Assembly: GCF_023241715.1 (NCBI RefSeq)
Contig: NZ_JALQCW010000068.1
Span: forward strand, 1 to 64,000
Reading direction: 5' to 3'
DNA from: Pseudomonas morbosilactucae
GTDB taxonomy: Bacteria; Pseudomonadota; Gammaproteobacteria; Pseudomonadales; Pseudomonadaceae
DNA: 64,000 nucleotides
Shown here: positions 15,337 through 24,639 of the stretch, one piece after another
Layout: each line of letters opens with the position of its first letter
Numbering within the stretch: the first letter of the stretch is position 1
Notes under the pieces: model-generated
The model's database searches: none
Told to the model about the DNA's origin: nothing
What the model saw: the letters and a program-made list of their open reading frames with translations, nothing else
Made by a program: the position numbers and the translations under genes

Positions 15337-16682
15337 CTCAGGGCCTCAGCCAGTTTGCCGTGCAGGCCGCCGAAGCCACCGTTGCTCATGATCACCACTT
15401 GGGTGCCGGGCTTGGCCTGGCTCTTGACCCGCTCAATGATGCCTTCCAAGGAGTCACTGACAATCGACGGCACCGAGCACAAGGCCGCCGTTGCGCCCAG
15501 GTCCCAACCGAGGTTGGCGGGGGCGTACCAGATCACCTGGTCGGCCTGGCTGACGCTCTCCGGCAAACCATCGCGGTGGGCACCAAGTTTCATGGAGTTG
15601 GAGCGCGGCTCGATGATCGCAATCAGCGGCGCGTCACCAATGCGTTTGCGCAGCCCATCCAGGGTGGTAGCAATGGCCGTCGGGTGGTGAGCGAAGTCGT
15701 CATAGATGGTGATGCCGTTGACCTCGGCCACCTTTTCCATGCGCCGCTTCACGTTCTTGAACGCACTCAGCGCGGCAATGCCCATGGACGGCACCACGCC
15801 CACATGGCGGGCAGCGGCCAGGCACGCCAGGGCGTTGGCGACGTTGTGCTGGCCGGTCAACGACCACTCCACCACGCCCTGGGCAACACCGTCGAACATC
15901 ACTTCAAACTCAGAGCCGTCTTCGCGCAGCAGCTTGACCTGCCACTGCCCGCCGGCGCCAGTGGTTTGCACTGGCGTCCAGCACCCCATCTCGATCACCC
16001 GCTGCAGGGCCGGTTCGGTGGTTGGATGGATCACCAGGCCTTCACTGGGGATGGTCCGCACCAAGTGATGGAACTGCCGTTCGATTGCCGCCAGATCCGG
16101 GAAGATGTCGGCGTGATCGAACTCCAGGTTGTTCAGGATTGCGGTGCGCGGGCGGTAGTGAACGAACTTCGAGCGCTTGTCGAAGAAGGCGCTGTCGTAC
16201 TCATCGGCCTCGATCACAAAGAACGGCGTGCCGCCCAGGCGGGCCGACACGGCAAAGTTCTGCGGCACGCCACCGATCAGGAAGCCGGGGCTCATGCCCG
16301 CGTGCTCCAGCACCCAGGCCAGCATGCTGCTGGTGGTGGTCTTGCCGTGGGTGCCGGCCACGGCCAATACCCAACGCCCCTGCAGCACATGGTCCGCCAG
16401 CCATTGCGGGCCGGAAACATAAGGCAGGCCTTTGTTCAGCACATATTCCACCGCCGGGTTACCACGGGACATGGCGTTGCCGATCACCACCAGATCCGGC
16501 GCCGGGTCCAGCTGGGCCGGGTCGTAGCCCTGGGTCAACTCAATGCCCTGAGCCTGCAATTGCGTGCTCATTGGCGGATAGACGTTGGCGTCGGAACCGG
16601 TGACGTGATGGCCCAGCTCTTTGGCCAGAACCGCCATCGAGCCCATGAAAGTGCCGCAGATACCCAGAATATGAATGTGCAT
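15333..16682 (-). CDS. mpl: UDP-N-acetylmuramate:L-Ala-gamma-D-Glu-meso-DAP ligase
   Basis: A 449-residue Mur-ligase family enzyme of peptidoglycan recycling that attaches the salvaged murein tripeptide to UDP-MurNAc. It has the N-terminal Rossmann part (HIHILGICGTFMGSMAVLAKELGHHVTGSDANVYPPMS), the ATP-binding loop AGTHGKTTTSSMLAWVL and the central EADEYDSAFFDKRSKF. The C-terminal Mur domain contains YDDFAHHPTAI. Full length. It heads the mpl-ubiX-yceK unit and lies next to eatR on the same strand. Confidence 0.95.
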   Translation of the reverse strand: MHIHILGICGTFMGSMAVLAKELGHHVTGSDANVYPPMSTQLQAQGIELTQGYDPAQLDPAPDLVVIGNAMSRGNPAVEYVLNKGLPYVSGPQWLADHVLQGRWVLAVAGTHGKTTTSSMLAWVLEHAGMSPGFLIGGVPQNFAVSARLGGTPFFVIEADEYDSAFFDKRSKFVHYRPRTAILNNLEFDHADIFPDLAAIERQFHHLVRTIPSEGLVIHPTTEPALQRVIEMGCWTPVQTTGAGGQWQVKLLREDGSEFEVMFDGVAQGVVEWSLTGQHNVANALACLAAARHVGVVPSMGIAALSAFKNVKRRMEKVAEVNGITIYDDFAHHPTAIATTLDGLRKRIGDAPLIAIIEPRSNSMKLGAHRDGLPESVSQADQVIWYAPANLGWDLGATAALCSVPSIVSDSLEGIIERVKSQAKPGTQVVIMSNGGFGGLHGKLAEALR

Positions 16683-16821
16683 AGTCGACCTCGTAAAACA
16701 TCGCGGCAGGTTAGCCTAGAGGGCCGAAAATCGCACTCTTTAGCTGACCGGGAGGCCGATTAGCCGCCGCTGCGAGCCGGCCCACGATCGCAGGCAGGAT
16801 CAGGCCGATGGTACCGCCCGC

Positions 16822-18747
16822 CTAGACCGACTGGCGGGCGATCCCGTGCTTGCGCAGCTTTCTATACAGGGTGTTGCGGCTGACACCCAACTGCTCGGCG
16901 CTGTGGGTCATGTGCCAGCGCTGCTGTTCCAGGGTCGCGAGCAGCGTCAGGCGCTCGGCATCGTCCAGCGGGTACTCGGACGGTGCGGCAGCGGGCTGCG
17001 GCGGGCGCGCTTGGCGAATGGACAGCGGCACATCCTCCAGCACGATCAGCCCGTCATCGCACAGGGCGGCCAGGGTTCGCAGCACCGTGCGCAATTGCCG
17101 GACATTGCCCGGCCAATCGAACCCCAGCAGGGCCTGGCGCGCCGCATCGTCAAGCTGCACTCGCTGTTCCCCCGCTTCTTGCGCCAGGAGAAAGTCCAGC
17201 AACTGGGATTTGTCGGTGCGCTCGCGCAACGCCGGCAAGGCGATTTCCAAGCCATTGAGACGGTAATACAAGTCTTCACGGAAACTGCCCTCGCGCACCC
17301 GCTCCAGCAGGTCGCGGTGGGTCGCGCTGATAATCCGCACGTCCACCGCCTGGGGCTCGCCGCCGATGGGCACCACCAGGCGATCCTCCAGAACCCGCAA
17401 CAGGCGAGTCTGCAAGGCCAGGGGCATATCGCCGATCTCATCCAGGAACAGGGTGCCGCCATCGGCCTGCTGCAGTTTGCCGCGCATGCCTTCCTTGCGC
17501 GCCCCGGTGAAACTGCCGCCGCGATAACCGAACAACTCGCTCTCGATCAGGCTTTCCGGAATCGCCGCACAGTTGAGGGCAACAAAGGCTTTGTCCGAAC
17601 GCTGGCTACCCTGGTGCACAGCCTTGGCGAACGCCTCCTTGCCGGAACCGGTCTCGCCATTGATCAACAGCGGCACGTCCCGCTCGAAGACCCGCAAGGC
17701 CTTGCGTAACCCTTCCTGCAACACCGCATCCCCCAGGCAAAGGGCACCCGGAGCCGGGCTTGGCGCCAGATCGACGACCTGAACCTGGGGTGCAGCCACC
17801 TGCGGTACACCCCGCGGCTGACCGCGCAACAAGGCGAACAAACCACGCCCATCCCGGGTGCGCAGCGGCCAACTGGCGCTGGCATTGACGCTGGCCCGCC
17901 CCAGCAGTTCGTCGAGGGAGCAGTCGAACAACGACTCCACCGGTTTGCCCAACAGGCCGTCACGCCCATGGCCCAACAGGTTCAACGCGCTCTGGTTGAC
18001 CGCGCAAACCCGCCCATCGCCGTCAAACGCCAGCAACCCCTCGCTGAACAGGCCCACGGACTCGGCCTGCAAATGGAAGCGCAGCAGCCACTGGTTGTCG
18101 AAGTAACGCAGGAAATAACAGCTCTCGATCATCTTCGCCGAGAGGTTGACCAGGGCCATGGTGTGGAACTGGCTCTGCCGGGAAACGTCTTGGCGCGCCG
18201 AGGACACGTCCAGCACCGCCAGCAGTTCGCCATGGGGATCGAACACCGGGCTGGCGGAACAGGTGAGGCCGGTGTGGCGACCGCGGAAGTGTTCATCCTG
18301 GTGAATGGTCAGGGATTGGCGCTCCACCAGGCAGGTGCCGATGCCGTTAGTGCCTTCGCAAGCTTCACTCCAGTTGGCGCCCAGCCACAGGCCGGCATGC
18401 TCGAAGATCTTGCGCTCGGTGGGTGCGGTGATGCAGTTGAGGATGACGCCCCGGGCATCGGTCAGCAGCACGGCGTGACCGGCGCCTGAGAGCTGCTGGT
18501 GCAGGCTGGTCATTTCGTTGCCGGCAATCTGCAGCACCGCCTGCAAGCGCTCGCGGCTTTCCAGCAAACGGCCGTGTTCCAGCACCGTAGGCGCCATGGC
18601 TTGGGCCGGGTCGAGGTGGTAGTCCTCCAGGCAACGCAGCCAGGAACGGGCAATGGATGGGTCGCGACCCGGACCCTGTAAATGGGCTTTGCCCTGGGCC
18701 ACGGTCAACACTTGCTGGGCGTGGCGACTCAGATGATTGCTGTGCAT
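16822..18747 (-). CDS. eatR: Sigma-54-dependent activator of ethanolamine catabolism (AcoR/EatR type)
   Basis: A 641-residue enhancer-binding protein. Residues ~75-200 form a GAF-type sensor and ~215-300 a PAS-like domain. The AAA+ domain (~335-560) has Walker A GETGSGKE, the sigma-54 contact loop in the variant form GSFTGA, and Walker B GGTLFLDEIGD. A Fis-type helix-turn-helix closes the protein (AEQLGVSRNTLYRKLRKHG). It is divergent from exaC-eutHBC, which has a -24/-12 promoter. The same gene order (regulator beside mpl-ubiX) is that of the P. aeruginosa EatR locus, whose activator responds to ethanolamine with RpoN. The inducer here is inferred from that context; AcoR-like proteins elsewhere respond to acetoin. 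Confidence 0.85.
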   Translation of the reverse strand: MHSNHLSRHAQQVLTVAQGKAHLQGPGRDPSIARSWLRCLEDYHLDPAQAMAPTVLEHGRLLESRERLQAVLQIAGNEMTSLHQQLSGAGHAVLLTDARGVILNCITAPTERKIFEHAGLWLGANWSEACEGTNGIGTCLVERQSLTIHQDEHFRGRHTGLTCSASPVFDPHGELLAVLDVSSARQDVSRQSQFHTMALVNLSAKMIESCYFLRYFDNQWLLRFHLQAESVGLFSEGLLAFDGDGRVCAVNQSALNLLGHGRDGLLGKPVESLFDCSLDELLGRASVNASASWPLRTRDGRGLFALLRGQPRGVPQVAAPQVQVVDLAPSPAPGALCLGDAVLQEGLRKALRVFERDVPLLINGETGSGKEAFAKAVHQGSQRSDKAFVALNCAAIPESLIESELFGYRGGSFTGARKEGMRGKLQQADGGTLFLDEIGDMPLALQTRLLRVLEDRLVVPIGGEPQAVDVRIISATHRDLLERVREGSFREDLYYRLNGLEIALPALRERTDKSQLLDFLLAQEAGEQRVQLDDAARQALLGFDWPGNVRQLRTVLRTLAALCDDGLIVLEDVPLSIRQARPPQPAAAPSEYPLDDAERLTLLATLEQQRWHMTHSAEQLGVSRNTLYRKLRKHGIARQSV

Positions 18748-19183
18748 TTCTTATTATTCTCCCCGTAGGGTCCGGTTGCAGAGCCGGCGTCAGGCATCGG
18801 CACTCACAACTGCAAACCTGGACAACGCCCAGGTTTGCGGGGGTTTACGACTGCTGGGTCCGCACCTGGACCGGACCGAAAAGCACCTGAGGCAGCGGCG
18901 GCCAATCGGTATCGAGCAATCCCGTGGAAGCGAGCATCCTCCTGCGCCGTCGGTATTGCAATGCTGGCGCGACCGGCAAGTCACAGACTGCGCCACAAGC
19001 GGTACAAAGTGTCACCCTGGCCGTACCACATCCGTCACGCGGGGCCGTTCCAGAGTCTTCCGAAACGCAGCTAAGCCCTTGATTCATCTGGCTCGCAACG
19101 CACTGGCCCGACCTTTGCTCTACGCTATTCAAGCGCAACAGCGCGTCCTCCCCAATAAGCACAAAAGCCAGGAGTTACCCACC
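18748..19183. other. Divergent regulatory region eatR / exaC
   Basis: About 435 bases with no gene. It carries the sigma-54 promoter (19104-19118) and imperfect palindromes that could be activator sites: GGTCC-N6-GGACC (18857-18872) and GGTAC-N17-GTACC (19001-19027). The distances from the promoter (80-250 bases) suit enhancer binding. Confidence 0.5.
19104..19118 (+). promoter_or_regulatory. Sigma-54 (-24/-12) promoter of the ethanolamine operon
   Basis: TGGCCCGACCTTTGC has the essential GG (19105-19106) and GC (19117-19118) separated by exactly 10 bases. It lies 66 bases upstream of the exaC start and matches the presence of an RpoN activator gene next door. Confidence 0.8.
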
Positions 19184-20704
19184 ATGCGTTACGCACACCC
19201 CGGTACTGAAGGCGCTATCGTTTCGTTCAAGGCCAAGTACGGCAATTACATCGGCGGCGAATTTGTAGCGCCGGTCGATGGCAACTATTTCACCAACACC
19301 TCGCCGGTCAACGGCAAGCCGATCGCCGACTTCCCGCGCTCCACCGCCAAAGACATCGACAAGGCGCTGGACGCCGCCCACGCCGCCGCTGACGCCTGGG
19401 GCAAGACCTCGGCCCAGGACCGCTCGCTGGTGCTGCTGAAAATCGCCGACCGCATCGAACAGAACCTCGAACTGCTGGCCATCACCGAAACCTGGGACAA
19501 CGGCAAAGCGGTCCGCGAAACCCTCAACGCCGATATTCCCCTGGCTGCTGACCACTTCCGCTACTTCGCTGGCTGCATCCGCGCCCAGGAAGGCAGCAGC
19601 GCCGAAATCAACGAACACACCGCCGCTTATCACTTCCACGAGCCATTGGGCGTGGTCGGCCAGATCATCCCGTGGAACTTCCCGCTGTTGATGGCCGCCT
19701 GGAAACTCGCGCCAGCCCTGGCCGCCGGTAACTGCGTGGTGCTCAAGCCGGCCGAGCAGACGCCACTGGGCATCAACGTGCTGATGGAGCTGATCGGCGA
19801 CCTGCTGCCACCGGGCGTACTGAACGTGGTTCACGGTTACGGCAAGGAAGCGGGCGAAGCCCTGGCCACCAGCAAGCGCATCGCCAAAATCGCGTTTACC
19901 GGGTCCACACCGGTGGGCTCGCACATCATGAAATGCGCCGCCGACAACATCATTCCGTCCACCGTGGAATTGGGCGGCAAGTCGCCGAACATCTTCTTCG
20001 CCGACATCATGAAAGCCGAGCCGCAGTTCATCGAGAAAGCCGCCGAAGGCCTGGTGCTGGCGTTCTTCAACCAGGGCGAAGTGTGCACCTGCCCATCCCG
20101 CGCACTGGTGGAAGAGTCGATCTACGACGACTTCATGAAAGTGGTGATGAAGAAGGTCGAGTCGATCAAGCGTGGCGACCCGCTGGACACCGACACCATG
20201 GTCGGCGCCCAGGCGTCCGAGCAGCAGTTCGACAAAATCCTCTCCTACCTGGAAATCGCCAAAGGCGAAGGCGCGCAGCTGCTGACCGGCGGCAAGGTGG
20301 AGAAACTCACCGGCGACCTGGCCACCGGCTATTACATCCAGCCAACCCTGCTCAAGGGCACCAACGAAATGCGGGTGTTCCAAGAAGAAATCTTTGGCCC
20401 GGTGGTGAGCATCACCACTTTCAAGGACGAAGCCGAAGCCCTGGCCATTGCCAACGACACTGAGTTCGGCCTGGGTGCCGGCCTCTGGACCCGCGACATC
20501 AACCGTGCCTACCGCATGGGCCGGGCGATCAAGGCCGGGCGTGTGTGGACCAACTGCTACCACCTGTACCCGGCACACGCCGCGTTCGGCGGCTACAAGA
20601 AATCCGGCGTTGGCCGTGAAACCCACAAAATGATGCTCGACCACTACCAACAGACCAAAAACCTGCTGGTGAGCTACGACATCAATCCACTGGGCTTCTT
20701 CTGA
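19184..20704 (+). CDS. exaC: Acetaldehyde (NAD+) dehydrogenase, ExaC type
   Basis: A 506-residue aldehyde dehydrogenase. It shows the usual motifs: GVVGQIIPWNFPLLMAAWKLAPAL, FTGSTPVG, the catalytic glutamate in VELGGKSPNI, and the nucleophile in FNQGEVCTCPSRAL. ExaC-type enzymes oxidise acetaldehyde; here the substrate would come from EutBC cleavage of ethanolamine. I chose ATG 19184 (GGAG upstream) because the preceding open frame covers the sigma-54 promoter. It is the first gene of the operon; a strong GC-rich hairpin follows it before eutH. Confidence 0.92.
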   Translation: MRYAHPGTEGAIVSFKAKYGNYIGGEFVAPVDGNYFTNTSPVNGKPIADFPRSTAKDIDKALDAAHAAADAWGKTSAQDRSLVLLKIADRIEQNLELLAITETWDNGKAVRETLNADIPLAADHFRYFAGCIRAQEGSSAEINEHTAAYHFHEPLGVVGQIIPWNFPLLMAAWKLAPALAAGNCVVLKPAEQTPLGINVLMELIGDLLPPGVLNVVHGYGKEAGEALATSKRIAKIAFTGSTPVGSHIMKCAADNIIPSTVELGGKSPNIFFADIMKAEPQFIEKAAEGLVLAFFNQGEVCTCPSRALVEESIYDDFMKVVMKKVESIKRGDPLDTDTMVGAQASEQQFDKILSYLEIAKGEGAQLLTGGKVEKLTGDLATGYYIQPTLLKGTNEMRVFQEEIFGPVVSITTFKDEAEALAIANDTEFGLGAGLWTRDINRAYRMGRAIKAGRVWTNCYHLYPAHAAFGGYKKSGVGRETHKMMLDHYQQTKNLLVSYDINPLGFF

Positions 20705-20710
20705 TCTGCT

Positions 20711-20736
20711 CTCCCGGCGACCTCGGTCGCCGGGAG
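20711..20736 (+). other. Long perfect hairpin between exaC and eutH
   Basis: CTCCCGGCGACC and GGTCGCCGGGAG form a 12-bp perfect stem around a two-base loop, with no T-run after it. It may stabilise the exaC transcript or reduce read-through to eutHBC. Confidence 0.6.
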
Positions 20737-20884
20737 GCCTTCCCCGCACCACCCACCCATCCCTGCTCCCCGGCGCCCTTGAGACCGCCGGACGGGCACC
20801 TGCTGGCAAAACATCAGCCACTCGCCACACCGTCGTGCACAAAGCCCCGAGGGCTTTGCTAAAAAAATAAGAAGGGAGATCGCA

Positions 20885-22165
20885 ATGGATCAGATCGGCA
20901 ACTACGTGCTCTACCTCATCATGCTCTGCGCCGTACTGGGCGCCTTTGCCGCCATCTACGACAGCGAGCAAGGCCTGGGCAAAGAATTCATGGAAGGCAT
21001 CCACGCCACCGGGCATATCTTCGTGCCAGCGGCGGGGATCATGGCCTCCATCCCCTACCTGACCTTGGTCATCGAAAGTGTGTTCGGCCCGTTTTTCAAC
21101 GCCCTGGGCGCCGACCCGGCCCTGGCGGCGACCATGATCATCGCCTCGGACATGGGCGGGTATCAGTTGGCCTCGGCCTTGGCCGCCAGCAAGGAAGCCC
21201 TGGTCATGGCCCTGATCACCGGTTTCATGGGCGGCGCCACCATCGTGTTCTCGATTCCCATGGGCTTGGCCATGCTCGACAAACGAGACCACAAATACAT
21301 GGCCCTGGGCATCATGTCCGGCATCCTCACCATCCCCATCGGCGTACTGATCGCCAGCGTGATCCTGGCGTTCAGCAACCCGTTGGTACGGGACCTGGTC
21401 AGCACCAATGGCGAAGCGGCTTATCAGCTGGCCTTGGGCCTGAGCCACATTTACGCCAACCTGCTGCCCATCGTGATCTTCGTCGTCGCCCTGGCCCTGG
21501 GCCTGCGCTTTCTGCCGGACATGATGATCAAGGGCTTCATCATCTTTGGCCGTGGCATGGACGCGGCGATCAAGCTGGTGCTGGTGTTCTCCATCGTCGA
21601 GTACTTCACTGGGTTCTTCTCCCTGGTGTTCGGCGGCTGGGGGTTCCACCCGATCATCGCCGACGCCGAGGACCAGACCCGCGCCCTGGAAACAGCCGGC
21701 TACATCGGCATCATGCTGGCGGGGGCCTTCCCCATGGTTTACCTGCTGCGCAAATACCTGGGCACGCCTTTGGAAAACCTCGGCGGCAAGATCGGCCTCA
21801 GTGCCGTCGGCAGCGCCGGCATGCTGGCCACCATTGCCAATATCCTGGCCATGTTCCGCCTGGTGCGCTTCATGCCGCCCAAAGACAAAGTGATCAACAT
21901 CGCCTTCGGCGTGTGCGCGGCGTTCTTGCTGGGCGATCACCTGTCGTTCACCGCCAACTTCCAGCCGACCATCATCCTGCCGGTGCTGATTGGCAAGCTC
22001 AGCGCCGGCTTTATTGCCGTCGGCCTGGCCTACTGGCTGTCGGTGCCCAAGGCCCTGCAACTGGAGGCCCAGGACCGGGCAGCGGGGATCATCGCCGCAG
22101 GGGAATACTTGGGCGCGCCAGCGGCCGATGCGCCACTGCCCGTCGGCCAGAAAGCCACGGTTTGA
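20885..22165 (+). CDS. eutH: Ethanolamine permease EutH
   Basis: A 426-residue membrane protein with about ten hydrophobic segments, matching EutH in length and texture: MDQIGNYVLYLIMLCAVLGAFAAI, ATMIIASDMGGYQLASALA, and DHLSFTANFQPTIILPVLIGKLSAG. EutH proteins take up ethanolamine, mainly when it is scarce or protonated. It has a GGGAG ribosome site and stands between exaC and eutB. In P. aeruginosa the equivalent position is taken by an APC-type permease (Eat), so this is a transporter substitution. Confidence 0.88.
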   Translation: MDQIGNYVLYLIMLCAVLGAFAAIYDSEQGLGKEFMEGIHATGHIFVPAAGIMASIPYLTLVIESVFGPFFNALGADPALAATMIIASDMGGYQLASALAASKEALVMALITGFMGGATIVFSIPMGLAMLDKRDHKYMALGIMSGILTIPIGVLIASVILAFSNPLVRDLVSTNGEAAYQLALGLSHIYANLLPIVIFVVALALGLRFLPDMMIKGFIIFGRGMDAAIKLVLVFSIVEYFTGFFSLVFGGWGFHPIIADAEDQTRALETAGYIGIMLAGAFPMVYLLRKYLGTPLENLGGKIGLSAVGSAGMLATIANILAMFRLVRFMPPKDKVINIAFGVCAAFLLGDHLSFTANFQPTIILPVLIGKLSAGFIAVGLAYWLSVPKALQLEAQDRAAGIIAAGEYLGAPAADAPLPVGQKATV

Positions 22166-22301
22166 CCTCGACAGCGGCAGGCGCTCATGGCAAAACCAGA
22201 GCCTCTGCCGGTGATTCCTGACGCCAGCGCCCGAGCCACAGGGCTGGCATCCTGATTGCAGCCTTCGGCATTGCACTTTCATCGTTGGAACGGAGACTGA
22301 G

Positions 22302-23696
22302 ATGGCAAGTTTTTCCCACAGCGTCGGCACCCAGACCTATCGCTTCGATGGCCTCAAGGACGTCATGGCCAAGGCCAGTCCGGCACGCTCCGGGGATTAT
22401 CTGGCCGGGGTCGCCGCCCTCAATGACGGCGAGCGGGTGGCCGCGCAAATGACCCTGGCGGACATTCCCTTGAAGCATTTCCTTGAAGAGGTGCTGATCC
22501 CCTACGAAGCCGACGAAGTCACCCGGCTGATCATCGACACCCACGACCCACTGGCCTTCGCCACCGTCAGCCACCTGACCGTCGGCGGCTTTCGCGACTG
22601 GCTGCTCAGCGACGCCGCCGACGAGCAGAGCCTGCGGGCCCTGGCGCCGGGCCTGACCCCGGAAATGGCCGCGGCGGTGTCGAAGATCATGCGCGTCCAG
22701 GACCTGGTGCTGGTGGCACAGAAAATCCGTGTGGTCACCCAGTTCCGCGGCACCCTGGGCCTGCGCGGGCGCCTCTCCACCCGCCTGCAACCCAACCACC
22801 CTACCGACGAGCCGGCAGGCATCGCCGCGAGCATTCTCGACGGCCTGCTGTACGGCAACGGCGACGCCATGATCGGCATCAACCCGGCTACCGACAGCAT
22901 TGCCTCGATCTGCGCCTTGCTGGAAATGCTCGACGCGATCATCCAACGTTATGAAATCCCCACCCAGTCCTGCGTGCTGACCCACGTCACCACCTCCATC
23001 GAGGCCATCAACCGTGGGGTGCCCCTGGACCTGGTGTTCCAGTCGATTGCCGGCACCGAGGCGGCCAATGCCAGTTTCGGCATCAACCTGAATGTCTTGC
23101 AGGAAGGCTATGACGCCGGCCTGAGCCTCAATCGCGGGACCCTGGGGCAGAACCTGATGTACTTCGAGACCGGCCAAGGCAGCGCACTGTCGGCCAACGC
23201 CCACCACGGCATCGACCAGCAGACCTGCGAAACCCGTGCCTACGCCGTGGCCCGGCACTTCAAGCCGTTTTTGGTGAACACCGTGGTCGGCTTTATCGGC
23301 CCCGAGTACCTGTACAACGGCAAGCAGATCATCCGTGCCGGCCTGGAAGACCACTTCTGCGGCAAACTGCTGGGCGTGCCCATGGGCTGTGACATCTGCT
23401 ACACCAACCACGCAGAGGCTGACCAGGACGACATGGACACCCTGCTGACCCTGCTGGGCGTGGCCGGCATCAACTTCATCATGGGCATCCCCGGTTCCGA
23501 CGACATCATGCTCAACTACCAGACCACGTCCTTCCACGATGCGCTCTACGCCCGGCAGACCCTTGGCCTGAAACCTGCACCTGAGTTCGAACAGTGGCTG
23601 GCCAAGACCGGGATCTTTACCCAAGCCGACGGCAAGGTACATTTTGGCCACAACCTGCCGCCGGCCTTCCGCCAGGCCTTGGCACAGCTGGGATAA
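22302..23696 (+). CDS. eutB: Ethanolamine ammonia-lyase large subunit
   Basis: A 464-residue TIM-barrel subunit of the adenosylcobalamin-dependent lyase that splits ethanolamine into acetaldehyde and ammonia. Recognisable parts are MASFSHSVGTQTYRFDGLKDVMAKASPARSGD, the LFVQ-type central region GINPATDSI, YFETGQGSALSANAHHGIDQQTCE and GIPGSDDIMLNYQTTSFHD. Length is normal. eutC follows by 11 bases. No microcompartment, eutA reactivase or eutT gene is visible nearby, so this is the short, shell-free version of the pathway. It depends on cobalamin. Confidence 0.96.
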   Translation: MASFSHSVGTQTYRFDGLKDVMAKASPARSGDYLAGVAALNDGERVAAQMTLADIPLKHFLEEVLIPYEADEVTRLIIDTHDPLAFATVSHLTVGGFRDWLLSDAADEQSLRALAPGLTPEMAAAVSKIMRVQDLVLVAQKIRVVTQFRGTLGLRGRLSTRLQPNHPTDEPAGIAASILDGLLYGNGDAMIGINPATDSIASICALLEMLDAIIQRYEIPTQSCVLTHVTTSIEAINRGVPLDLVFQSIAGTEAANASFGINLNVLQEGYDAGLSLNRGTLGQNLMYFETGQGSALSANAHHGIDQQTCETRAYAVARHFKPFLVNTVVGFIGPEYLYNGKQIIRAGLEDHFCGKLLGVPMGCDICYTNHAEADQDDMDTLLTLLGVAGINFIMGIPGSDDIMLNYQTTSFHDALYARQTLGLKPAPEFEQWLAKTGIFTQADGKVHFGHNLPPAFRQALAQLG

Positions 23697-23707
23697 GGAA
23701 CAGGTTT

Positions 23708-24532
23708 ATGGATAAGCACCCTACCGACAGCCAGAACCCGTGGCTGGAACTGCGCCGCCTGACCCCGGCGCGCATTGCCCTGGGCCGCACCGGCACCAGC
23801 CTGCCAACCCAGGCCCAACTGGATTTCCAGTTTGCCCACGCCCAGGCTCGGGATGCCGTGCACTTGCCGTTCGAACATGGCGCACTGGCCAGCCAATTGG
23901 CCGAGCGCGGCCGCGACAGCCTGCTGCTGCACAGTGCCGCCACGGATCGCCACACCTATTTGCAGCGCCCTGATCTGGGGCGTCGACTCAGCGATCAATC
24001 GGCACAAACCCTGCGCGACCATGCCAAGGCCCATCCGGGCGGGGTCGATCTGGCGGTGGTGGTCGCGGACGGCCTGTCGGCGCTGGCCGTGCATCGGCAC
24101 ACCTTGCCGTTTCTCGCTCGCCTGGAAGAACAGACCGCCGCCGAAGGCTGGTCGCTGTCGCCGGTGATCCTGGTGGAACAAGGGCGAGTGGCGGTGGCCG
24201 ATGAAATCGGCGAATTGCTGGGGGCCAAGATGGTGGTGATCCTGATCGGCGAACGACCGGGCCTCAGCTCGCCGGACAGCCTGGGGCTGTATTTCACCTA
24301 CCAGCCGAAAGTCGGCCTCACCGACGCGTACCGCAACTGCATTTCCAACGTACGCCTGGAAGGCCTGAGCTACGGCATGGCCGCCCATCGCCTGCTGTAC
24401 CTGATGCGCGAGGCCTGTCGACGGCAACTGTCGGGGGTCAACCTGAAAGACGAAGCCCAGGTGCCGACCCTGGACAGCGATGCATCGGCAGCGCTCACGG
24501 GCAACTTCCTGCTGGGCCCGCCGCCCGGGTGA
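23708..24532 (+). CDS. eutC: Ethanolamine ammonia-lyase small subunit
   Basis: A 274-residue EutC with the typical segments LTPARIALGRTGTSLPTQAQLDFQFAHAQARDAVH, VVVADGLSALAVHRH, LLGAKMVVILIGERPGLSSPDSLGLYFTYQPKVG and DAYRNCISNVRLEGLSYG. It completes the cobalamin-binding interface with EutB. The ATG at 23708 gives a normal N-terminus; longer in-frame extensions overlap eutB and look spurious. Last gene of the operon. Confidence 0.96.
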   Translation: MDKHPTDSQNPWLELRRLTPARIALGRTGTSLPTQAQLDFQFAHAQARDAVHLPFEHGALASQLAERGRDSLLLHSAATDRHTYLQRPDLGRRLSDQSAQTLRDHAKAHPGGVDLAVVVADGLSALAVHRHTLPFLARLEEQTAAEGWSLSPVILVEQGRVAVADEIGELLGAKMVVILIGERPGLSSPDSLGLYFTYQPKVGLTDAYRNCISNVRLEGLSYGMAAHRLLYLMREACRRQLSGVNLKDEAQVPTLDSDASAALTGNFLLGPPPG

Positions 24533-24639
24533 TTTTGCAAGACGATTGCGCTTTTTACGCGCTTTGGGCAGCATCCGAGCACGGCTGCACCGAGTAATGA
24601 ACCGTTTGCCGTCACATCCACTTGAAGTTGAGAGCCACC

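Noticed and set aside
19175..22330. A 1051-codon open frame antisense to exaC and eutH
   Set aside because: Same reason; exaC and eutH are unmistakable on the plus strand.
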